Shown here piece by piece: positions 1 through 7,156 of a stretch of DNA of 61,600 nucleotides. Below the pieces are notes generated by a model. The model did not search any database and was not told the DNA's origin. It saw nothing but the letters and a program-made list of their open reading frames with translations. Positions within the stretch are counted from its first letter, which is position 1, and every line of letters begins with the position of its first letter. The stretch is from JBFEYJ01 sp041563315. Lineage in GTDB: Bacteria > Pseudomonadota > Gammaproteobacteria > Thiohalomonadales > Thiohalomonadaceae. The stretch is taken from positions 1-61,600 of the forward strand of contig JBFFNE010000008.1 in NCBI GenBank assembly GCA_041563315.1. The letters are read 5' to 3'. A program made the translations under genes and the position numbers.

Positions 1-122
1 CAGGTGCTGCGTCCTGTTGTTCGCTTTAACGCCGATTGCTGCAGCAGCGATGGCGTTTTCGTGCAGCCTAAAAGGATAAGTGGGGTCAGGTCAGACTTTC
101 TGTCTAACTAACATCAAAAGTT
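1..122. other. Left window edge, possible 3' end of an unseen gene
   Basis: The first 108 bases stay open in + frame 1 and end at TAA (106-108), so they could be the tail of a gene that starts outside the window. The last residues of this reading (RISGVR) come from the inverted repeat at 76-140, not from a recognisable domain. No family can be assigned, and the reading frame may be chance. Confidence 0.25.
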
Positions 123-140
123 TCATCTGACCCCACTTAT
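76..140. repeat. Inverted repeat with GGGGTCAG core
   Basis: Bases 76-89 (ATAAGTGGGGTCAG) are the exact reverse complement of 127-140, with a 37-base spacer. The right arm overlaps the 3' end of the HEPN gene and supplies its last codons and stop (TGA at 125-123). Similar GGGGTCAG or GGGGAC cores recur at 53.8-61 kb. The form resembles REP-type elements, or it may work as a bidirectional 3'-end hairpin; there is no clear T tract. Confidence 0.7.
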
Positions 141-857
141 TCTGCTGACTTTTTTATTCAACGCATCCTCAAGGACGTGAACCCCATCAAGGACATTAAT
201 CACCTGTAATTTTTCATCCATGGGATTAATTGGGCTTTGCACTTTATTGCCCTTATGTGCCACCAAACCTCTCATGCTGCCGAACTCATCCACAACCGCC
301 AACCAACCAAGCTCAAGATCTTCTTCAACAATTCCTAATGGATAAAATAAATTCTTAATGTTTCGTTCTTTAATCCCATTATTATCATCAACTGTTCGCC
401 TATAATACTGATGAGCAAGCTCAGTTACTGTAACAACAACATCCCCATTGTTCTTTTGCAACTGAGTCTTACTTAGTGGCTTATAATCAGCTACAGCGCT
501 TTCAAGTTCCTTTGACCCAGAATAATGACTAGCTACAAGACTAATTATTATGTTGCTAGATTTCCTGTCATACACCCACTCCTTCAACGCCTCACCACAA
601 ACATTTTTTGCCATTTCTTCTAGATAGTATTCAATCTCAGCATGCACCAGCAAACGAAATGCTTTTAAATTGTCTTGGCAAAACACCTCTGTTACATCCA
701 CGGTCTTATCAGCTGCAACTGCTTCTTCATATGTATTATGTGAACAAAACTTCGATTCTAACTCTGCCACCCTATCAATCAATTTGACGAATTCACCTGA
801 ATATCCCGACGCAGCTTCCCTGTCAATTAACACCTGCTGGACGTGAGACTCACTCAT
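123..857 (-). CDS. HEPN-domain protein (RiboL-PSP-HEPN/MAE_28990-like), putative RNase effector
   Basis: This 244-residue, mostly helical protein has an R-x4-H signature (R196 to H201, in SMRGLVAHKG), the usual catalytic motif of HEPN ribonucleases. Proteins of this type are often found next to DUF262 genes in defence or toxin-like loci, and a DUF262 gene lies 10 bp upstream. The ATG at 857 has a GAGGGTGG ribosome-binding site that overlaps the DUF262 stop, so the two are probably translationally coupled. The last residues (RISGVR) are encoded by a REP-like arm, which suggests the native 3' end was altered. The region is visibly AT-richer than the nrd genes next door, as expected for transferred DNA. 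Nuclease function is inferred from the motif and context only. Confidence 0.6.
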   Translation of the reverse strand: MSESHVQQVLIDREAASGYSGEFVKLIDRVAELESKFCSHNTYEEAVAADKTVDVTEVFCQDNLKAFRLLVHAEIEYYLEEMAKNVCGEALKEWVYDRKSSNIIISLVASHYSGSKELESAVADYKPLSKTQLQKNNGDVVVTVTELAHQYYRRTVDDNNGIKERNIKNLFYPLGIVEEDLELGWLAVVDEFGSMRGLVAHKGNKVQSPINPMDEKLQVINVLDGVHVLEDALNKKVSRISGVR

Positions 858-867
858 AAAGCCACCC

Positions 868-2076
868 TCACGATATGTCAGGTATTTCTACTTTTAGCCC
901 AGTCGACTTAAGTCTCTCACCCCATTGACTCAATCTTGCTGAAGTAGAAGCAACGCTTTTCGTTGTACTCTCAATAGATTTCACAAACATGGAATCTGTT
1001 TCACAGATTGACTTAAACTCAACCTCAATTTCATTTATCTTCGTTTCAGCAGCTTCTCTAGTAACTGGATCACTGAAGTAATACATCATCACATCAAAAA
1101 TGGCTCGATTAAATCTATTTACATATTTCTCACCATCCCACTTCCTATATGCATTATCTGAAAAAACACCTTTAACAAGCTTATGAGCTTCTTCAAACTC
1201 ACCTACCAGCCTCACAACCTCATTCTCTTTTTCGCTCCAGTCAGCATTGAGTCGTTCACATGTTTTATCCATAAAGTCTTTTAGGTTTCCACTATATGAA
1301 TCGATAAACATATTAAATCCAATATATCGAATCATTAACTCAACATCTCTCATCCTGAAGTCTGGTTTTTTCCTACCAAGAATCTCTTTTATCGCTTCGC
1401 TTTTTGTTGATGCCTCATCGATATAATTCACAAAACCACCGGGATGCAGTGCCTGCCTTAACTCTTGCGGACTCAGTGACTTACTACCTGTATTTAGCCT
1501 TAAAAAAACCTCATACAAAAACTTTTCGCTCGGATAGTTTTTTATGATAACGGTTCGAATTGGTTGATTTTCGAAGGCAGAGACATCCTCATCCAATGAC
1601 GAATCCTCTTTCATCATTGCATATGTTTTATTATTCAATTCTTTACTTATTTTTAGCCCTGTAAGCTTTAATTCTTCATAAATACCAGAATCAATATTCG
1701 CGAACTGCGCTAATGTTAAAAGTCGTTGCTTCCCGTCTAATACAATATATCTACCTCTTTTTTCCCTATCTGCTGCCAAAACAATCTGTGGAATAGGGAG
1801 CCCTAGAACAACCGACTCAACGAACTTACTTTTCTCTTTCTTAGTCCAAGCATCCCTCCTTTGAAACTGAGGATTAAGGAAAATATTTTCTTTTGCAATT
1901 TGAGACAGTACAGTCTCTGTTGTCCAGTCCGTCGAATAAACAACTGCCTGCGATATTGATTGTCTATCTAACTCTTCCCAGACATTATCATCAGAATCCT
2001 CGTAAGTACCTGGCTGTTCGATAAACATATCGACTTGTTCTTCATTTTCGTATTCGTTGTCCTGACTTGTAGTCAT
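868..2076 (-). CDS. DUF262 (GmrSD N-terminal-like, ParB/Srx fold) protein
   Basis: The 402-residue product shows the DUF262 hallmarks: NPQFQRRDAW (about residues 68-77), then VLDGKQRLLTL with the DGxQR motif at 114-118. This fold is shared with ParB/sulfiredoxin-like NTPase or nuclease domains and with the N-terminal part of the type IV restriction enzyme GmrSD. The DUF1524 HNH domain of full GmrD is not visible, so this is a stand-alone DUF262 protein. The acidic N-terminus (residues 1-40) is probably disordered. It is the first gene of a two-gene operon with the HEPN protein. A role in phage defence or stress is plausible from family context but is not shown here. Confidence 0.7.
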   Translation of the reverse strand: MTTSQDNEYENEEQVDMFIEQPGTYEDSDDNVWEELDRQSISQAVVYSTDWTTETVLSQIAKENIFLNPQFQRRDAWTKKEKSKFVESVVLGLPIPQIVLAADREKRGRYIVLDGKQRLLTLAQFANIDSGIYEELKLTGLKISKELNNKTYAMMKEDSSLDEDVSAFENQPIRTVIIKNYPSEKFLYEVFLRLNTGSKSLSPQELRQALHPGGFVNYIDEASTKSEAIKEILGRKKPDFRMRDVELMIRYIGFNMFIDSYSGNLKDFMDKTCERLNADWSEKENEVVRLVGEFEEAHKLVKGVFSDNAYRKWDGEKYVNRFNRAIFDVMMYYFSDPVTREAAETKINEIEVEFKSICETDSMFVKSIESTTKSVASTSARLSQWGERLKSTGLKVEIPDIS

Positions 2077-2276
2077 ATAACACCATGCACTTTATTTAAA
2101 TAATCGTATATTTAGTCTCTAAACACTATTTATACTTGTCGCCATTAAATCTCTATTAAGCAAAAAAACCGGACCCCACATCTCTGCGAAGCCCGGTCTC
2201 ATTTAATCCTTCATCGACCTCCGCGTCCTTTGCTTTGAGGTCTTCTAATTCATTATTCCATCACCATTATCGTAAA

Positions 2277-2395
2277 GAGCAAGCGAGGGATTCGTAGACA
2301 AGGCGCAGTGCTTGTCGAAAAGCGGAGCGTACAAATTGTACGTGAGCATTTTCGACGAGTGCTGCAACGCCGTATACGGATTCCTCGCGCCGCTC
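2277..2395. repeat. Long imperfect palindrome directly behind nrdJb (copy 1)
   Basis: The ends pair (GAGC..GCGAGG with CCTCGC..GCTC) and the centre is TACAAATTGTA, so nearly the whole 119 bp can fold into one long hairpin. It begins one base after the nrdJb stop codon. A diverged copy with the same internal words (CAAGGCG, GTGAGCA, CAACGC) lies at 3178-3284 behind nrdJa. Apart from it, the 320-bp gap at 2077-2396 holds only a weak ACCGG/CCGGT pairing near 2168-2197 and no gene. Confidence 0.75.
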
Positions 2396-2396
2396 T

Positions 2397-3098
2397 TTAG
2401 CCGCACTTGGAATCGCCACAATTCAAACAAGTCATACACCCATCCATCAATATCGCGGCCTTGGTATTACACTTGCCACACAACTGAGCCCCTTCCGGGA
2501 AGTCGCCCTTATCCTCGGTTTCGGCGGCCTTGCTCTTGCCTTCGTATTCAGCACGCTTGGCTTCAATGAGCGCCTTCTGGTGCTCGTCGAGGTCGTCGTT
2601 CTTGAGCATGCCGATCATGCGCAGGTGGCATTCGATGGCGTCGCCGATCTCGGCGACCAGGGAGGGCATGTACTTGCCGCCCTTCTTGAAGTAGCCGCCG
2701 CGCGGGTCGAACACGGAGCGCAGCTCTTCGACCAGGAAGGTGACATCGCCGCCCTTTCTGAATACCGCGGAGATGATGCGGGTCAGCGCGACGATCCACT
2801 GGAAGTGGTCCATGTTCTTGGAGTTGATGAAGACCTCGAACGGGCGGCGCAGCTCGTGCTTGGTGCCCGGGTTGAGGATCACGTCGTTGATGGTGACGTA
2901 CAGCGCGTGCTCGGTGAGCGGGGTTTTGATCTTGTAGGTGGAGCCGAGCAGCATCTCCGGGCGCTCGAGCGCCTCGGTGAGGTGGACGACGTTGTCCTCG
3001 CCCTGGGTCGGGCACGGCTCGGCGACGGCCAGGGTCTTTTTCTCGTCCTCGCGGACGACGCCGTAGTTGACGATTTTGTTTGCGATCTTGATTGCCAT
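2397..3098 (-). CDS. nrdJb: Class II ribonucleotide reductase, C-terminal subunit NrdJb
   Basis: This 233-residue protein (start ATG 3098) matches the separate C-terminal piece of the split adenosylcobalamin-dependent reductase known from Pseudomonas aeruginosa (NrdJa/NrdJb). It carries a TSCPD-like middle region. Its tail is cysteine-rich: a CGKC pair, then a C-x2-C-x2-C run, and a final SKCG, fitting the redox-active tail that re-reduces the NrdJa active site. An earlier ATG at 3116 exists, but the GGGAGAGA purine tract lies correctly before the ATG at 3098, so the later start is preferred. It lies 192 bp behind nrdJa with a palindromic element between. The same split is expected in relatives, so it is not a decay product. 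Confidence 0.8.
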   Translation of the reverse strand: MAIKIANKIVNYGVVREDEKKTLAVAEPCPTQGEDNVVHLTEALERPEMLLGSTYKIKTPLTEHALYVTINDVILNPGTKHELRRPFEVFINSKNMDHFQWIVALTRIISAVFRKGGDVTFLVEELRSVFDPRGGYFKKGGKYMPSLVAEIGDAIECHLRMIGMLKNDDLDEHQKALIEAKRAEYEGKSKAAETEDKGDFPEGAQLCGKCNTKAAILMDGCMTCLNCGDSKCG

Positions 3099-3177
3099 TT
3101 TCTCTCTCTCCCTCATTCGGAATTTCCGTTCCGAACAGAAAATTTATCTCTCTAACCTAACCTCTGGTTCTGACCAA

Positions 3178-3284
3178 GCCAGTGGTTTCAGGGCAAGGCG
3201 CTCGCCGTTTCGAGCAGCGCAGCATACAACCAGTATGTGAGCACGCGCAGATGACGGCGACAACGCAGCCATGGAATCACTGGC
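3178..3284. repeat. Long imperfect palindrome directly behind nrdJa (copy 2)
   Basis: The ends are GCCAGTGG and its partner CACTGGC, and the centre is CATACAACCAGTATG. Internal words (GGCAAGGCG, GTGAGCAC, CAACGC) match copy 1 at 2277-2395 in the same order and orientation. It starts seven bases after the nrdJa stop codon and lies between nrdJa and nrdJb, so it may act as an RNA-stabilising or attenuating hairpin in the nrdJa-nrdJb transcript. Confidence 0.75.
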
Positions 3285-3290
3285 GCCGTG

Positions 3291-5450
3291 TCAGAACTTG
3301 CCGTAATAGCCTTCTTTCAGGGCATCGTAGAGGTTCGCGGCGCTGTGCATCTCGCCGTCGTATTCGATCTCTTCGTTACCCTTGACCTCAACCACTTCAC
3401 CGCTCTCCAGTTCGAAGCGGTAGGTGGTGTTCTCCAGATCGCTCTCCTTGACCAGCACGCCCTGGAACGCTTCGGGGTTGAAGCGGAAGGTGGTGCAGCC
3501 CTTGAGGTCCTGCTCGTAGGCGTAGAGGTAGATGTCCTTGAACTCCTCGTAAGGGTAGTCGGTGGGGACGTTGGCAGTCTTGGAGATGGAGGAGTCGATC
3601 CACTTCTGTGCCGCGGCCTGGATGTCGACGTGTTGCTTGGGGGTGACCTCCTCAGCGGTGATGAAGTACTCCGGTAGCTGCTCGTCGGCCTTGTCGGTGT
3701 ACGGCATCGCCTTGGTGTTGACCAGCTCACGGTAGGCCAGCAGTTCGAAGGAGAAGACGTCGACCTTCTCTTTCGACTTCTTGCCCTCACGAATCACATT
3801 ACGCGCGTAATGGTGGGCGAAGCTCGGCTCGATGCCATTACTGGCGTTGTTGGCCAGGCTGAGCGAGATGGTGCCGGTGGGGGCGATGGAGCTGTGGTGG
3901 GTGAAGCGAGCGCCCACTTCGGCCAGCTCGTTCACCAGCTTGGGGTCGACCTCGGCGATGCGCTGCATGTAGCGGCTGTACTTGGCGTGCAGCACCTTGC
4001 CTTTCACCTTGTCGCCGAGCTTGTAGCCATCGCGCTTCATCTCCGGGCGGTGGCGCAGCATCTCGCCGGTGACCTCGTACTCCTGTTCCATGATCGGGGC
4101 CGGGCCTTTCTCTTTGGCCAGCTCCAGCGCGGTGCGCCAGCCGACCAGGGCCAGCTCGCGGGTGACGCGCTCGGTGAACTCGAGGGATTCCTTGTCACCG
4201 TATTGCATGCGCATCATGGTGAGGGTGGAGCCAAGACCAAGGTAGCCCATGCCGTGGCGGCGCTTGTTTTTGATCTCTTCCTGCTGCTGCGGCAGCGGCA
4301 GGCCGTTGATCTCGACCACGTTGTCGAGCATGCGGGTGAAGATACCGACCGCCTTGTGGAAGGCATCCCAGTCGAAGCGGGCCTTGTCGGTGAACGGGTC
4401 GAGCACAAACTTGGTGAGGTTGACCGAGCCGAGTAGACAGGCGCCGTACTCGGGCAGGCCCTGTTCGCCACAGGGGTTGGTGGCGCGGACGTTCTCGCAG
4501 AACCAGTTATTGTTCATCTCATTATATTGATCGATGAGGATGAAGCCGGGCTCGGCGAAGTCGTAGGTGGAGGCCATGATCATGTCCCACAGGCGACGCG
4601 CCTTGATGGTTTTGTAGATCTTGCAGGCAACCAGGCCTTCGTCGTTGGTGATGTAGGCGTCTTTTATCGGCCACTCGCGCCAGATGACCTGGGAGGCGTC
4701 CTCGATGTCGATGCCGTCGAGCTCCAGCTCCTTGGGACCGATGGGAAAGGCCAGCGGCCAATCGGCGTTGGCGATGACCGCCTCCATGAACTCGCGGGTG
4801 ATGAGCAGCGAGAGGTTGAACTGGCGCAGGCGCCCGTCCTCGCGCTTGGCCTTGATGAAGTCCATCACGTCCGGGTGGCCGACGTCGAAGGTGGCCATCT
4901 GCGCACCGCGGCGGCCGCCGGCGGAGGAGACGGTGAAACACATCTTGTCGAAGATATCCATGAAGGAGAGTGGGCCGGAGGTGTAGGCGCCGGCGCCGGC
5001 GACGAAGGCGCCCTTGGGACGCAGGGTGGAGAACTCGTAGCCGATACCGCAGCCGGCCTTGAGGGTCAGGCCTGCCTCGTGCACCTTGCCGAGGATGTCG
5101 TCCATGGAGTCACGCACGGTACCGGAGACGGTACAGTTAATGGTGGAAGTGGCGGGCTTATAGGCCCAGGCACCGGCGTTGGAGGTGATGCGGCCGGCGG
5201 GGATCGCCCCGTGGCGCAACGCCCACAGGAATTTGGCGTGCCACTCTTCGCGTTTGTCGTCGGTCTCTTCGACTTCGGCCAGGGCGCGGGCGACGCGCTC
5301 GTAGGTCTCGTCAATGGTGTTGTCGATCACTTCGCCGTTCTTGGTGGTCAGGCGATATTTTTTCTCCCAGATATCCATTGAGGCGGGCTGGAAGGGAATC
5401 TCGGTCACGGCGGTGGTAACAGCTTTAAGGTGGGCGCTGCTCTTGCTCAC
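3291..5450 (-). CDS. nrdJa: Adenosylcobalamin-dependent (class II) ribonucleotide reductase, catalytic subunit NrdJa
   Basis: The 719-residue product reduces ribonucleotides to deoxyribonucleotides using a radical made from adenosylcobalamin, so it needs no oxygen. It shows the NPCGEQ active-site signature followed by the LLGSVNL region, an early substrate-binding segment around INCTVSGTVRDS, and a GCGIGYEFSTLRP loop. It stops before the cysteine tail, which is carried by the downstream nrdJb. The ATG at 5450 follows a GAGGGAG ribosome-binding site. Two NrdR boxes lie 73-254 bp upstream, so NrdR control is likely. No class I genes occur in the window. Confidence 0.92.
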   Translation of the reverse strand: MSKSSAHLKAVTTAVTEIPFQPASMDIWEKKYRLTTKNGEVIDNTIDETYERVARALAEVEETDDKREEWHAKFLWALRHGAIPAGRITSNAGAWAYKPATSTINCTVSGTVRDSMDDILGKVHEAGLTLKAGCGIGYEFSTLRPKGAFVAGAGAYTSGPLSFMDIFDKMCFTVSSAGGRRGAQMATFDVGHPDVMDFIKAKREDGRLRQFNLSLLITREFMEAVIANADWPLAFPIGPKELELDGIDIEDASQVIWREWPIKDAYITNDEGLVACKIYKTIKARRLWDMIMASTYDFAEPGFILIDQYNEMNNNWFCENVRATNPCGEQGLPEYGACLLGSVNLTKFVLDPFTDKARFDWDAFHKAVGIFTRMLDNVVEINGLPLPQQQEEIKNKRRHGMGYLGLGSTLTMMRMQYGDKESLEFTERVTRELALVGWRTALELAKEKGPAPIMEQEYEVTGEMLRHRPEMKRDGYKLGDKVKGKVLHAKYSRYMQRIAEVDPKLVNELAEVGARFTHHSSIAPTGTISLSLANNASNGIEPSFAHHYARNVIREGKKSKEKVDVFSFELLAYRELVNTKAMPYTDKADEQLPEYFITAEEVTPKQHVDIQAAAQKWIDSSISKTANVPTDYPYEEFKDIYLYAYEQDLKGCTTFRFNPEAFQGVLVKESDLENTTYRFELESGEVVEVKGNEEIEYDGEMHSAANLYDALKEGYYGKF

Positions 5451-5522
5451 GTAGTATCTCCCTCGTTATTTGGTCTTAGGAATGGCAACCACTGTCCTGT
5501 GGCGCGAGTCAACTATTTTCTA

Positions 5523-5538
5523 ACACTACATGTTGTGT
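5523..5538. promoter_or_regulatory. NrdR box, proximal
   Basis: ACACTACATGTTGTGT matches the 16-bp NrdR operator consensus (acaCwAtATaTwGtgt) at almost every position and is nearly palindromic. It is 73 bp upstream of the nrdJa start, where ATP/dATP-sensing NrdR repressors bind in other bacteria. Confidence 0.85.
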
Positions 5539-5688
5539 TGTGGTGGATAGAGTAGGTACTAATAGCATCTCTGTCAACAGGAAGACGGCGACAACAATAA
5601 AATTGCAACATCTTGAAATTATTAGCAATTATTCCGCAACCCCTGATAATTCAGTGACATAGGAACGTTAACTTTGTAAAACCTCAAA

Positions 5689-5704
5689 ACACTATATGTT
5701 GTGT
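5689..5704. promoter_or_regulatory. NrdR box, distal
   Basis: ACACTATATGTTGTGT is an even closer match to the NrdR consensus. It is 166 bp from the proximal box, much farther than the roughly three helical turns usual for NrdR pairs. It also lies 200 bp before the Hsp20 gene reading the other way. Confidence 0.85.
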
Positions 5705-5818
5705 CCCTAATATACCTGTTTTTTTGGGACTCAGGTCACAGGTGAGCACTTACAAACTCGATTTTTGGCGTGCAACAACACGCTCTTTTGAGGTAATAAC
5801 CGCCCTCCCATTACGGGC

Positions 5819-5847
5819 TTGAACTGCCCCATCAGTGTACCTATATG
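5819..5847 (+). promoter_or_regulatory. Predicted sigma70-type promoter of the Hsp20 gene
   Basis: TTGAAC (5819-5824) and TATATG (5842-5847) are separated by 17 bp and lie 57 bp before the Hsp20 start. A CCCCAT word is present, but its spacing to CTTGAA is too short for a standard heat-shock sigma32 promoter. Confidence 0.45.
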
Positions 5848-5903
5848 TGGAGTATCGGCGCTGTGAGTCAGCGCATAGTCCAACTGAAAATGGAGGTGTG
5901 TTT

Positions 5904-6326
5904 ATGAGTTTGGTACGTTACGAACCGTGGGGCATGTTGGGGCATATGCGAAAAGAGATGGACCGCATGATGGGCGAAGAGAACGCCGCCACCGCCAGCG
6001 ACTGGGTGCCGGCGGTGGACATCCAGGAAAGCCGGGAGTGCTTCACCATCACCGCCGACCTGCCCGGGGTGAATGCCAAGGAGATCGAGGTGCACGCCGA
6101 AAACGGCATGCTCACTCTTCGCGGCGAGCGCGACAACCAGAAGAAGGAAGAGCGCGAAGGCTACAAGCGCATCGAGCGCTCCTACGGCAGCTTCTTCCGC
6201 CGCTTCACCCTGCCCGACACCGCCGACACCGACAAGATCAGCGCCAAAACCGACAATGGCGTGCTGACGGTGACCATTCCCAAGCATGAGAAGATGCAGC
6301 CGAGGAAGATTGCGGTCGAAGGGTGA
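5904..6326 (+). CDS. Small heat-shock protein, Hsp20/alpha-crystallin family
   Basis: A 140-residue ATP-independent holdase that binds unfolding proteins in the cytoplasm. The N-terminal segment (SLVRYEPWGMLGHMRKEMDRM) is typical of IbpA-like class A proteins. The alpha-crystallin domain follows: VPAVDIQESRECFTI, the DLPGV turn, LRGER and the FTLPD strand. It ends in VLTVTIPKHE. The ATG at 5904 has GGAGGTG before it; an in-frame ATG at 5835 lacks one and would add 23 unrelated residues. A strong terminator follows, so the gene is monocistronic. Confidence 0.92.
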   Translation: MSLVRYEPWGMLGHMRKEMDRMMGEENAATASDWVPAVDIQESRECFTITADLPGVNAKEIEVHAENGMLTLRGERDNQKKEEREGYKRIERSYGSFFRRFTLPDTADTDKISAKTDNGVLTVTIPKHEKMQPRKIAVEG

Positions 6327-6352
6327 TGGGATTGGTTGAGTGATAGGTGGAG

Positions 6353-6377
6353 AGCCCCGCGAAAGCGGGGCTTTTTG
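6353..6377 (+). terminator. Rho-independent terminator of the Hsp20 gene
   Basis: An 8-bp perfect stem AGCCCCGC/GCGGGGCT with a GAAA tetraloop is followed by TTTTGTTT. Confidence 0.92.
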
Positions 6378-6380
6378 TTT

Positions 6381-7030
6381 GTGTCGCTCCGCGACGTATT
6401 GATCGAATGCGGGGTTTTCGCCCCCCGCGAGGCGAGGCACTTTTATTTCGGCAAAAGTACCCAAAACCATCTCCCGAAGGCTTGCCGCTTTGCGGTGCCC
6501 TGTGCTTCTCGTCATTTCAGGCCGTTCAGGCAACTCGCGAGGCAAGAAACCGCCTCGCTCAAACATGCCTTCACTTCCCCTGAAATGACTGCGATGCTCG
6601 GCTACGCCACACGGGAAGAAAACCGCTCCGTTTAGCCATTGTTGTTTGAAATACGGAACTCAATGCCGGCACGGACAGAGTTCCCTTCTGCATCGCCAAG
6701 CATCGCAGTGGAGGGAGGAGTAGCCCGAAGGGTTGCGCACATGGATGCGCGCAACTTTGCAGCCAGGCCACGGAAGGACTGTCTGCACAGCCCTACCGGA
6801 GCGAGAAGCACAGGGCACCCATTAGGGCGATGCAGAGGGCAGCCTTCTCTTTGGTTACTTCGGCCGAAGGCTGGGCCGTAGGGCGAAGTCCAGGGATGGA
6901 CTTCGTAAAAAGTGACCTGCGCGCGGGGCAGCCCCCCGCATCTAATCCAATCCGTCGCGATAGCGACTCCTCCCTCGCCCCGCGGGGGCGAGACCCCGTA
7001 CTAGAACCACCCGTCGTGACAGCGACACAA
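6381..7030. repeat. Composite intergenic repeat region
   Basis: Between the Hsp20 terminator and degQ lies about 780 bp with no credible gene. Both ends carry pieces of the palindromic element seen complete at 38635-38710: GTGTCGCT plus ATGCGGGG on the left (6381-6414), and GCGGGG..CCCGC plus GTCGCGATAGCGAC (6923-6966) and GTCGTGACAGCGACAC (7013-7028) on the right. The middle has TTTCGGCAAAAGTACCCAAA (about 6447) facing CTCTTTGGTTACTTCGG (about 6848). This pairing is common in gammaproteobacterial intergenic repeats that are often mis-called as ORFs. Confidence 0.55.
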
Positions 7031-7156
7031 CAACTCACCCCACAAATATCAACACCTAATCAAAATCCCATGGAACTCTCCCCCTCCTTCCATGGTCTTT
7101 ACCTCCGTAACACAACCATGCCTTGCCCGATAAATAACAGACCTGAAGGATGCTCG

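Noticed and set aside
2580..3155. Long open frames opposite nrdJb and nrdJa (for example 2580-3155, 3288-3677, 4527-5381 on +)
   Set aside because: They are mirror frames of GC-rich genes, with no ribosome-binding site and no domain; the minus-strand proteins are clearly the real ones.
5818..5832. Sigma32 promoter for Hsp20 (CTTGAA with CCCCAT)
   Set aside because: The two words are only a few bases apart, while sigma32 promoters need about 13-15 bp between boxes.
5451..5834. Cobalamin riboswitch upstream of nrdJa
   Set aside because: I looked for a B12 box on the minus strand and found none; the NrdR boxes explain the control better.
6336..6635. 99-codon plus frame after Hsp20
   Set aside because: It begins in the Hsp20 terminator and runs through an intergenic repeat type that often yields false ORFs.
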